Of a DNA stretch of 37,056 nucleotides, positions 19,200 to 26,828 are shown in pieces. The number at the start of each line of letters is the position of its first letter. Within the stretch, counting starts at the first letter, position 1. The notes beneath the pieces are model-generated. The model was not told the origin of the DNA and did no database searches. It saw only the letters and a program-made list of their open reading frames with translations. The translations under genes were made by a program, and so were the position numbers. The stretch is from positions 1-37,056 of the forward strand of contig QEVJ01000059.1 in assembly GCA_003576845.1 (NCBI GenBank). The letters are read 5' to 3'. Origin of the DNA: Planctomycetota bacterium. Its GTDB lineage: Bacteria > Planctomycetota > Planctomycetia > Pirellulales > PLA5.

Positions 19200-19937
19200 A
19201 TGAATACGGAAAACCTTAGCCGACGCCTCAGTCACATCTCGACCCTGTGGGCGAAGTTGTCGCAGGCGCATGGAGTGCCTGAGGACGAAGCGGCGGTCGT
19301 GCGGCGAGACATGTTTCAGCGGTACTGCGGGGCCGCGTATTACTATCTGCTCGGCGCCGTCCGAGACGAGGAAGTGGCCCTCGATCTCTTTCAAGAATTC
19401 GCACTTCGCTTTCTGCGCGGCGACTTCGAGCGGGTGGCCCCAGAGCGCGGACGCTTCCGCGACTACTTGAAAACGGCGTTGGTCCATCTCGTGACCGACT
19501 ACCACCGGACGCGAAAGTCGTGGCCGCGGCCGTTGCCCGCCGACCTCGCCGCGCCGAGCCTCGCCAACGGTGCTCCGGCCGATGACGCCGCCGAGCTGAT
19601 TGCCAATTGGAGAGAGGAACTCGTGACGCACGCCTGGGCGAGTCTGGCTCGCTTGTCGCCGAAACTATACGAAGTGTTGCTACTCAACGCCCAGAACCCC
19701 GATCTTTCTTCGCGAGACATTGCCGACCGACTGTCCGCTCGGCTCGGCAAACGGACCACGTCGACGGCCGTTCGCGTCGCGCTGCACCGCGCGCGTCAGA
19801 AGTTTGCTCAATTGCTCGTTGACGAAGTGCGGCGTTCGCTCGACGCACCGAGCGACGCGGAATTGATCCAAGAGCTGCGCGATTTGCGGTTACTCGGTTT
19901 TTGTTGTCCGCCGCCCAATGCCGATTCCTCACCGTAA
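19200..19937 (+). CDS. ECF-type RNA polymerase sigma factor (planctomycete type)
   Basis: This 245-residue protein should direct RNA polymerase to a small regulon. Region 2 is visible at about residues 35-100 (Tyr-rich YCGAAYYYLLGAV, then ALDLFQEFALRFLRGDF and FRDYLKTALVHLVTDYHR). Region 4 is at about 160-225 (ASLARLSPKLYEVLLL, then a helix-turn-helix SSRDIADRLSARLG and TAVRVALHRARQKF). It is longer than the classic 180-190 residue ECF factors, with extensions at both ends. I chose the ATG at 19200; an upstream in-frame start at 19143 would overlap the divergent promoter region. No good ribosome site precedes 19200, so a leaderless message is possible. The neighbouring kinase, divergent by 70 bp, may control it or be its target. 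Confidence 0.85.
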   Translation: MNTENLSRRLSHISTLWAKLSQAHGVPEDEAAVVRRDMFQRYCGAAYYYLLGAVRDEEVALDLFQEFALRFLRGDFERVAPERGRFRDYLKTALVHLVTDYHRTRKSWPRPLPADLAAPSLANGAPADDAAELIANWREELVTHAWASLARLSPKLYEVLLLNAQNPDLSSRDIADRLSARLGKRTTSTAVRVALHRARQKFAQLLVDEVRRSLDAPSDAELIQELRDLRLLGFCCPPPNADSSP

Positions 19938-20282
19938 GTAATGCGTCGAATCGGGACATCGCGTTTCTGTTACCCATTTTTGGCGGTGGTGAAATCCGCG
20001 AGCACGGGCGACGTTTCGCGGCCGTCTGGCGCGGCATTTGCGAATCACGCAATCGTTGGTGTCGGTACGCAACCTCACCCCCCAAATCCAAAGCGCGATT
20101 CGCGGTCCCGATCACGGCCCTGGCAGGCAATTCCCGCAGAAGCAAGAACCGATCTCCACCGGTCGGCTGGAAGGCGCGAACAATAAGACGAAAGAGTGCT
20201 TCACGCTTAAGCTCGACGCGCTAAATGTGACTCGCCACGCGCTAGTGCTTTGTCATTCCCAGGAATTCGGGTCGCGATCCAT

Positions 20283-20346
20283 CAGCCGCCGGGCCCTAGC
20301 GCCCCGTTTATTTTCCCGCATCAACCGGGGCTAGCGCCCGCCGGCT
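20283..20346. repeat. Imperfect inverted repeat, REP-like intergenic element
   Basis: Arms of about 23 bp (20283-20306 and 20326-20346) pair as AGCCG(C/G)CGGG...CTAGC...CCCCG, with two mismatches or bulges and a loop of about 19 nt rich in T and C. Both arms contain a CTAG core with GC-rich flanks. The structure resembles the short palindromic elements scattered in planctomycete intergenic regions. It could act as a terminator for the sigma-factor gene, but no clean U-tract follows. Confidence 0.6.
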
Positions 20347-20356
20347 AATCCGAAGA

Positions 20357-20668
20357 CTAAGCGTTGACGATGTGCTGGTCGGCTAAACGCGACCGCTCTC
20401 CCAAACGGTTTTGGGCGGTCCCAGATTCGTCTTGCTCGTTGACAAGACATAGGCCGTCGCCACGAACCTCGCGCAGAAGCGTACCCGACACGTCAACGCC
20501 GACCAATAGAACCGCGCGAACCGCCTCGCGCGAATCGTGTAGGTAAACGTAGCCCCAATACCCGCTAGGCGGAAATAGAAAGCGTGCGGTATGGCGCACC
20601 GCGACCCCGCTGCCCCCACGCGAGAACGATTCGTTAATCGACGGTGCCTTGACGTGCATTGGCGGCAT
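20357..20668 (-). CDS. Doubtful small hypothetical protein
   Basis: This is a 103-residue minus-strand ORF. The central part has a protein-like mix of hydrophobic and polar residues (ARFLFPPSGYWGYVYL and VRAVLLVGVDVSG), with two Trp/Tyr-rich strands followed by LLREVRGDGLCLVNEQD. I do not recognise a family. The proposed ATG has no ribosome site, third-position GC is lower than in neighbouring genes, and the ORF lies directly beside the inverted repeat. It could be a remnant of a larger gene or chance. Confidence 0.3.
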   Translation of the reverse strand: MPPMHVKAPSINESFSRGGSGVAVRHTARFLFPPSGYWGYVYLHDSREAVRAVLLVGVDVSGTLLREVRGDGLCLVNEQDESGTAQNRLGERSRLADQHIVNA

Positions 20669-20942
20669 AGGGCGGAACCGAGCGATAGCGAATCGAACAC
20701 GTGCATCTCATTCGCTGCCTGGACTCCGCCCCAATTCCGCGAAGCTTGCGGCGGCGCGTTTTTACAATTCCCAGTCGAAATTCATTGGTATTCATAGTCT
20801 CAGAAGTCTTCGAAGCCGCGGAGTACGCTGGCGAGAGCGAGATGACCCAAATTACAATGCGCATTGGGCGATGTCCGCCCTCGATTTCGCGTGGGAGTGC
20901 GCAAGCGTCTGAACCTATGCGCAGTCGAGCACGTTCCATGTT

Positions 20943-20947
20943 GGAGG
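20943..20947 (+). promoter_or_regulatory. Shine-Dalgarno site deciding a GTG start
   Basis: GGAGG lies 8 nt before the GTG at 20956. An ATG at 20938 is in frame but is upstream of this site. The GTG choice leaves a standard signal peptide at the N-terminus. Confidence 0.6.
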
Positions 20948-20955
20948 CCGTGAAA

Positions 20956-23900
20956 GTGAACGACTTGACTTTTGGCGAGAGAATCGGGTCAGTTTTATTT
21001 CCGACCTCGGTAATCGCCGGCTTTGCGGCGGTCGTCTTGGGGTTGGCGGCGCACGCTTCGGCCGCGCCTCCCGCGAGCGAGGCGAAAGCTCCTTCGTCCA
21101 CCGAAAAACCTGCCCCGACGCCGTCCGCCAAACCAGATCCGGAACCGCCCGTGGAGCAAGCAATGCCGCCCGCGGCGGACGCGCCCAAGGCTGAGCCGCG
21201 GTTGCGATTTAACTTCCGCTTTCAGAAATGGGTGGACGTTCTGGAGTGGTTTGCCGAGCAAGCGGACCTTTCGCTGGTGCTCGACGCGCCGCCGCCCGGG
21301 ACCTTCAACTACTCGGACCGCCGCGAATACTCCGTTGTCGAATCGATCGATTTGCTAAACGGCGTGCTGTTGTCGAAGGGCTTTACGCTCATCCGACGGG
21401 ACAGGATGCTCGTAGTCGTGAATCTGGCCCAGGGTATTCCGGACAATCTCGTACCTCGCGTGACGCTCGAAGAACTCGAAAAACGCGGCAACAACGAATT
21501 CGTCACCGTGCAGTTTTCGGTTGGAAACCGCGATCCGGAATCCGTCGTCAAGGAGATTTCGCCCTTGTTGGGCAAACATGGCAAGAGCACGATGCTGGCC
21601 TTAACCCGCCAGGTAGTCGTGACCGACACCGCGGGGGTAATGCGTGCCGTCGGTGTCGTGATCGAGTCGATTCCGCAGCCGCCGGTGCGACCGGCGCCGC
21701 CACCGCCCCCGGCACCCGCGCCGCCCGAGGCATCGGTCGTAGCGGTATACCCGATCCGCGCCGCCGACCCCAAGACGGCCGTGGAAGTGATCAAGACGAT
21801 GTTTCCGACTTTGCCGTTGGCTTTGGATGCGAAGGCCGATCAGATCAATGTGTTGGCGCCGCCGAGCCAACAGGCCGTTATCAAGAGCATTTTGGATCGG
21901 ATGGAAGCCACGAATCCCCCGGAAAAACACCCACGGTTGGAAACCTACGCCGTCGACGACCCGAATCCGACGGCATTGGTCGCCGCGCTCCAGCCCTTGG
22001 TCCCGAACGTGCGGATGACCTTCGATGCGGCCACGAGCAAGGTTGTGGCTTTCGGCGCCCCCGACGAACTCCAGACGCTCCAGGACGCGCTGCGTCGCTT
22101 GAGCCGGCAAGCTACCGACGCGGGTTTGTCGACCGCCGAGGTCTATCGCCTCGGCCAGTTCGACTCCGCCACGACCTTGACGTTGTTGCAGGGGCTCGTT
22201 CCTCGCGCCAAGCTTTCGCTGGATGCACCGACGCGCAGTTTGGTCGCGGTGGCTTCGGCCCGCGATCACGAGCTCATCGCCCAGACACTGGCGAAACTTC
22301 GGCCCGAGAAGCCGGACCCACAAAACGAATCGCTTCAAGTTTATCCCACCAAGGAAGCACCCTCCGCGAGTCTCGTAACGATGCTGCAGACGTTTGTGCC
22401 GAAGGCCCAAATCGTCGCCGATCCCGATGCAAAGCAACTGCTCGTGCTCGCCGCGCCGTGGGATCACGCTACGTTGAAGGCGGTCTTGGACCGGATTCTC
22501 GCGGCTATGCCGCCCGACGAGAAGAAGCGACTCGAAGTGTACCCGGTTACGCCCGCCGAGCGTAAGCGATTCAACGCGGTGCTCGACGCGGTTACGGCGG
22601 AGTTGCCGGGCATCCGCGTTATCAGCGACGCGGAGCCAGGCGAGTTGTCGATCTGGGCAAAGCCTTCGCAGCACGAGACGATCCGGCAACTGCTCGCGCA
22701 GCTCAAGCACGACGTCGCGCCGGATGAAAAGTATCAGGTCGTCGTGTACCCGATCCACGCCGCCGATCCCGCGAGCGTGCAGACGGTATTGCAGTCGCTG
22801 TTGCCGGGAACGCAACTGGTGCTCGACGCGAAATCGCGACGCATCACGGTTTGGGCGGCTCCGGCCGTTCAGGCCGTCGTCAAGTCGACCATCGATCAGA
22901 TGGACGTGGCGTCGCCCGAGGGAACGAAAAGGCAGCTCATGTCCTATCCCGTGCGCGGCATCGATCCCGCGACGTTGCTTTCCGCGCTCAAGGAGTTGGC
23001 GCCGGACGCGACGCTGGTCGGCGATGCGAAAGCGGAGGCCGTGGTTGCATTCGCATCGAAAGCGGACCACGCCGCGATCGGCGATGCCTTGCGGCGTTTC
23101 GAGTCGGGGCGTAGCGACGTCGGCCAAACTCGCCTGGCGATTCACACTTTGCGCGGCTCGGGCGCAGCCGGCCTCGTAGCGGCGATTGGGCCGCTCGTGC
23201 CGACGGCCCGTTTGACGGCCAGCAGCGACGGCAGCCGGCTGATTGCCGTCGCCCGCGAGGAGGACCTCGCGCTGATTCGCGCGGCCGTGGAGCAAGTCGA
23301 GGCCAGTGATTTGCCCGCGGGCACGGGCGTACTCGCCGTATACCCGCTCAAAGGAATCCCGGCGGCGCCGCTCGTTCCGATTCTCGATTCCCTGGGGTTA
23401 AACGGTGCGAAGTACTCCGCCGACGCAGCCGGGCAAAACTTGCTGGTTTGGGCAGAACCCGGGCAGCAGGACTCGATTCGCAAGGTCATCTCCGACGCCC
23501 AGCAAAAAGTGCCCCAGCGCACCGCTCAGGCATATCGGCTCAGGTCGGTCGATCCTCAGGCAGCGCTAACGGCGTTGGCGACACTGGCGCCGTCCGCCCA
23601 GATCACGCTGGATGCTCGCAATCGCGGTCTGGTCGTCAGCGCATTTGCGGAGGATCACGCCAAGATCAAGGCGACGCTCGACGAAATGGATTCGGACGAT
23701 CGCCCCGAAGACGGACTGCAACTTCGATCTCATTCGCTCGGAAACGCCGACGCCACGAGTCTGCTGACGTTATTGCGCGGCCTGTTCGCGCAGCGCCCGG
23801 AGGTCCAGTTGAGCGTCGATCCGAACACGAAGAAGCTGATGGCGCTGGCGAACGCCTCACAACACGATACCATCCAAAAACTGATTGCCGAGGCGGACGT

Positions 23901-25629
23901 TGGGGCCGATGCGACCGACGCGATGCAGATGAAGTCGTATCCGCTGCGGGGAGCGGATCCAGCGTCCGTGAAGCAGGTTCTAACCACACTGTTGGAACGC
24001 GATGGAGCCAAGGTCGAATTGACGCTCGATTCGTCCGGCCAGCAATTGATCGTCGTCGCCACGTCCCGCCAGCAACGGCTCGCCGAATCGGCGATCGAGC
24101 AATTGGCGGGCGAGGACGCCGAGGTCGAGGTATTGCGACTCGAAGTGCTCGAAGCCGACGTTGCCGCGAACGCCGCCAGAAGTCTATTCGACTCTCAGGG
24201 CGTCGGCGGCAAAGCAACCGGACCGCGCATCAATGCCGATGCTGCTCTCCAGCAAATCGTCGTGCACGGAACCAAGGGACAGATTTCTCTGGTCAGATCG
24301 TTGTTGACGAAGATGGGTGAAACGGAACTCGACCGCAGCGGCGGTCGCGACCGCCGCACCCTGCGCGTGGTCCCGTTTTCCGGCGATGCACCGGCCGCGA
24401 TTGCGGAGATTCAACGCATCTGGCCGCTACTGCGAAAGAACTCGCTACTGGTCGCACCCTCGATCGACGAGCATCCGCGGCTCCCGGCGGTCCCTCCGCG
24501 CGCCACGGAACCGGCAGATGATCCGCCTCTCGACCGGGACAATGAAGCGCCGGCGGACCCGCGTGCGTCATCCGCCGTCCCACCGGTACGCTTCCACAAT
24601 CCCACCTTGACGGCGGGACGACTCCACGGGCCCCGAGGCTACTTGGTGGCCGCCGCTTTGACGCGCACTCAAGAAGACGACGCTCCGCCAACCGGCGGCA
24701 GTTTCCCTCCGAATTCGCGGCCGAATCCATCGCCGGCAGATGTTTCGGTAACCGCTTTAGGCGTTGAGAGCGACCGTACCGATGAACCGGATGCCGGGGC
24801 GAGTGGCGAATCGTCGCCGCCATCGAAGGAATCGGCGCGGCCTCTGCCGGCGGACTCCTTGCCACCCGTCATCATCGCGCCGCGCGAAGGCGCGGTCGCG
24901 ATGTCTTCGGACGACCTCGACGCATTGGACCAGCTCGAGTCGCTGCTTCGTGCGTTATCGTTACAGAGCGACCGTCAAGTGGGGAACTACTTGATTCGCC
25001 CGCTCAAGAACGCGGCCGCGAGAGACGTTGCGGAGACGATTCGGCAACTATTCCGCGACGATAGTGCCTCCGGACGCGGCGCAGGGGCCGGCCCCGTCGT
25101 GGTCCCGGACGATCGCCTCAACGCGGTCGTCGTCCACGCCAGCCGATCGGAACGCGCGGCTATCGCGGCACTCATCGAAGTACTCGATTCAGGCGTCGCG
25201 ATCGACTCGCTGACTGCGATGAAGCCAAAGCTGATCCCCGTGCGGAATACGAAGGCCAGCCGCATCGAAGCCGTCGTACGCGACGTATACAAGGCGCAGC
25301 TCGCGGCGGCAAGCGGCCGCACTCCGCTGCCGGTCCCCGCCAATACGCCGCCGCAATTGGCAGCACTCATTCAACAAATCAATGCAAGCAACGCCGGTCC
25401 CGCGTTGACGATGAGCGTCGACGAGGGCGTCAATGCGCTCGTCGTGATGGCGCCGACTCCGTTACTCGCGGAGGTCTCGCAACTTGTCGAGACGCTCGAC
25501 GGCGCCGCAGCCAGCAAAGACTACCACGCGCTACGCGTCGTTCCCTTGCGAACGACGAGTTCCAAGCAAATGCAGGAAGCGCTCAATGCGGTGTTGAAGG
25601 AACGCGCCCGGCGCGACTCGCGGCCGTGA
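20956..25629 (+). CDS. Poly-N-domain secretin-like periplasmic protein without secretin barrel
   Basis: This is a 1557-residue exported protein. Residues 1-36 form a signal peptide ending AAHASA; 37-78 are Pro/Ala/Glu-rich. An N0-like domain (about 78-155, with FNFRFQKWVDVLEWFAEQ and GTFNYSDRREYSVVESIDLL) matches the first domain of T2SS/T4P secretins. About 14 consecutive modules of 65-75 residues follow (about 182-1125). Each has the secretin N-type plan: strand VYPI/LRxAD, a helix, strand 'ALDAKxxxINVLAxP' and a helix. A Pro-rich linker (about 1150-1325) leads to two or three more modules (1345-1557). Typical GspD has N0 plus three N domains, then the membrane-inserted barrel; no barrel is present here or in another frame before 25630. 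It may form a periplasmic ring, ruler or sleeve with the barrel supplied elsewhere. Its 3' end converges with the EF-hand gene, 33 bp away. Confidence 0.85.
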   Translation: MNDLTFGERIGSVLFPTSVIAGFAAVVLGLAAHASAAPPASEAKAPSSTEKPAPTPSAKPDPEPPVEQAMPPAADAPKAEPRLRFNFRFQKWVDVLEWFAEQADLSLVLDAPPPGTFNYSDRREYSVVESIDLLNGVLLSKGFTLIRRDRMLVVVNLAQGIPDNLVPRVTLEELEKRGNNEFVTVQFSVGNRDPESVVKEISPLLGKHGKSTMLALTRQVVVTDTAGVMRAVGVVIESIPQPPVRPAPPPPPAPAPPEASVVAVYPIRAADPKTAVEVIKTMFPTLPLALDAKADQINVLAPPSQQAVIKSILDRMEATNPPEKHPRLETYAVDDPNPTALVAALQPLVPNVRMTFDAATSKVVAFGAPDELQTLQDALRRLSRQATDAGLSTAEVYRLGQFDSATTLTLLQGLVPRAKLSLDAPTRSLVAVASARDHELIAQTLAKLRPEKPDPQNESLQVYPTKEAPSASLVTMLQTFVPKAQIVADPDAKQLLVLAAPWDHATLKAVLDRILAAMPPDEKKRLEVYPVTPAERKRFNAVLDAVTAELPGIRVISDAEPGELSIWAKPSQHETIRQLLAQLKHDVAPDEKYQVVVYPIHAADPASVQTVLQSLLPGTQLVLDAKSRRITVWAAPAVQAVVKSTIDQMDVASPEGTKRQLMSYPVRGIDPATLLSALKELAPDATLVGDAKAEAVVAFASKADHAAIGDALRRFESGRSDVGQTRLAIHTLRGSGAAGLVAAIGPLVPTARLTASSDGSRLIAVAREEDLALIRAAVEQVEASDLPAGTGVLAVYPLKGIPAAPLVPILDSLGLNGAKYSADAAGQNLLVWAEPGQQDSIRKVISDAQQKVPQRTAQAYRLRSVDPQAALTALATLAPSAQITLDARNRGLVVSAFAEDHAKIKATLDEMDSDDRPEDGLQLRSHSLGNADATSLLTLLRGLFAQRPEVQLSVDPNTKKLMALANASQHDTIQKLIAEADVGADATDAMQMKSYPLRGADPASVKQVLTTLLERDGAKVELTLDSSGQQLIVVATSRQQRLAESAIEQLAGEDAEVEVLRLEVLEADVAANAARSLFDSQGVGGKATGPRINADAALQQIVVHGTKGQISLVRSLLTKMGETELDRSGGRDRRTLRVVPFSGDAPAAIAEIQRIWPLLRKNSLLVAPSIDEHPRLPAVPPRATEPADDPPLDRDNEAPADPRASSAVPPVRFHNPTLTAGRLHGPRGYLVAAALTRTQEDDAPPTGGSFPPNSRPNPSPADVSVTALGVESDRTDEPDAGASGESSPPSKESARPLPADSLPPVIIAPREGAVAMSSDDLDALDQLESLLRALSLQSDRQVGNYLIRPLKNAAARDVAETIRQLFRDDSASGRGAGAGPVVVPDDRLNAVVVHASRSERAAIAALIEVLDSGVAIDSLTAMKPKLIPVRNTKASRIEAVVRDVYKAQLAAASGRTPLPVPANTPPQLAALIQQINASNAGPALTMSVDEGVNALVVMAPTPLLAEVSQLVETLDGAAASKDYHALRVVPLRTTSSKQMQEALNAVLKERARRDSRP

Positions 25630-25662
25630 GGTGACGCTAGAATCGTTGCCGACGCCAGGCGC

Positions 25663-26331
25663 TCACCGTCCGTTCCCGTCCGTTCCTGCCCCGCGCAAAT
25701 ACTCCTCCGCCGTCAACACACCGTCGCCGTCGTCGTAGCGTGCGAAATCTCGCCGCCGATCGGACGTAAACCCGGGGCCGAATTCCGCCATCGTCAGTTG
25801 ACCGTCTCCGTCGGCATCGTTGCTCAGGAACCAATCGGGCAGGCCACCGGGCAACGCGGACTCTGGCACGGTGAATCGACGAACCGAGGCGCCATTCGTT
25901 TTCGTTGCCGGCAATTCTTGGGTAGCACCGCGAATCGACCGCGGCGTTTCTTGATTCTCCACGTCCGCCGACGCTAATTCGGCCGCGAGCGAATTCGGCG
26001 AATTTTCGCGGGGTTGGGACTCCGTTCGCCTCAACCTCCGCGACCGCGCGTACGACGCAACGTGCCGCAGTAGTTCTTCGAAGGTCAGGCGACCATCGCC
26101 GTCGGCGTCAGCCAATTTCGGCTTTCCGTTCATTGTGATCCACTCCTGAGACGAAATGATCCCGTCTCGATCGCGATCGTGTCGTTCGATCAAACCGCGA
26201 ACGTATCGCACGAGCTTTGGCGCCGGGGAAGGTTCCGGTCGTTCGCAAAGCGCCGCGTTCTCGAAGCCGCTAACCACGACGAGCGCGGCGACTAGCGCGC
26301 GATGCGCGAAGCGGCGTAAAGCAATAAACAT
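25663..26331 (-). CDS. Exported EF-hand calcium-binding protein
   Basis: This is a 222-residue protein with an N-terminal signal sequence (hydrophobic ALVAALVVVSGF, likely cleavage near residue 25-30). Three canonical EF-hand loops are visible: DRDRDGIISSQEW (about residue 52), DADGDGRLTFEEL (about 75) and DADGDGQLTMAEF (about 172). A fourth, shorter one (DDGDGVLTAEEY) lies at about 200. A polar linker of about 75 residues separates the two pairs. EF-hand proteins of this size are abundant in planctomycetes; none has a role I can assign. The ATG at 26331 has GGGGAG 8 nt upstream. It is the only minus-strand gene within the secretion locus and sits between the poly-N-domain gene and gspE, so it may be a later insertion or a calcium-sensing accessory. 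Confidence 0.85.
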   Translation of the reverse strand: MFIALRRFAHRALVAALVVVSGFENAALCERPEPSPAPKLVRYVRGLIERHDRDRDGIISSQEWITMNGKPKLADADGDGRLTFEELLRHVASYARSRRLRRTESQPRENSPNSLAAELASADVENQETPRSIRGATQELPATKTNGASVRRFTVPESALPGGLPDWFLSNDADGDGQLTMAEFGPGFTSDRRRDFARYDDGDGVLTAEEYLRGAGTDGNGR

Positions 26332-26828
26332 CTTTAACTCCCCGAAAAAAATCGCACTACTTCCGCGGCCGTTGAGCTAATCGTAGACGAGCAAAGACTT
26401 AACGTTCGTAAGCGTTGCACGTGCGAACGAGCACTCTGTAAACCGCAGGTCCAACCTCGCGCTGTCCTTGTCCAAAAATGCGAAACCGTGCGAAGCTGCG
26501 AAGAACGGGATTGGTGTTCGGGTTGACGCGACAAATCGCATCCACTATAGTCGATGCGTCGTTTGGTGGCGATTTCATTACCCGAAGTTGCCGACCTGTC
26601 GACATCACCTGCCGTAATTCCCGCCCGCCGCGTGCTGCCGTTCTCGGTCCTAACATAGAGGCCTTGTGGTTAGCGCGTGTCAAATCGCACCCGACAAACC
26701 GGGTGTACCCACCTAGATTGTAAGTCGCTCTGGATCAATCCAAGCGGCTTCTTGAGTCGGTTGCGACGCCGCATTCCTGTTGAAGGGATGGGAGTGCGTT
26801 CGCAATCTCGATTCGGGCTCGGTATTTC
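26332..26828. other. Roughly 500-bp intergenic region upstream of gspE
   Basis: This lies between divergent genes, the EF-hand protein (minus) and gspE (plus). It holds a good sigma-70-like promoter (26523-26551) reading toward gspE. The roughly 270 nt between that promoter and gspE carry no convincing ORF, riboswitch fold or terminator that I can recognise by eye. Confidence 0.6.
26523..26551 (+). promoter_or_regulatory. Sigma-70-like promoter for the gspE-gspM operon
   Basis: TTGACG (26523-26528) and TATAGT (26546-26551) are separated by exactly 17 bp. Each box matches the consensus at five of six positions. Transcription would start near 26558, giving a leader of about 270 nt before gspE. 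It is directed away from the EF-hand gene. No experimental support is available. Confidence 0.45.

Larger units (their letters stand above)
19938..20955. other. Gene-poor stretch between sigma factor and T2SS locus
   Basis: About 1 kb separates the sigma-factor stop from the start of the poly-N-domain gene. It holds the inverted-repeat element at 20283-20346 and one doubtful minus-strand ORF (20357-20668). Elsewhere I see no convincing coding frame, tRNA or terminator. The plus-strand frame that enters the next gene is open from 20701, but the residues before 20956 look non-coding. Confidence 0.6.

Noticed and set aside
19901..20334. Plus-strand ORFs after the sigma-factor gene
   Set aside because: They overlap each other in different frames, lack ribosome sites and show no family features.
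21601..23295. Minus-strand open frame of 564 codons within the poly-N-domain gene
   Set aside because: It is an antisense shadow rich in Arg and His; the plus frame gives a clean repeated-module protein.
26478..26723. Plus-strand ORF of 81 codons between the EF-hand gene and gspE
   Set aside because: It overlaps the strong promoter-like site, has no ribosome site and no protein-like pattern.
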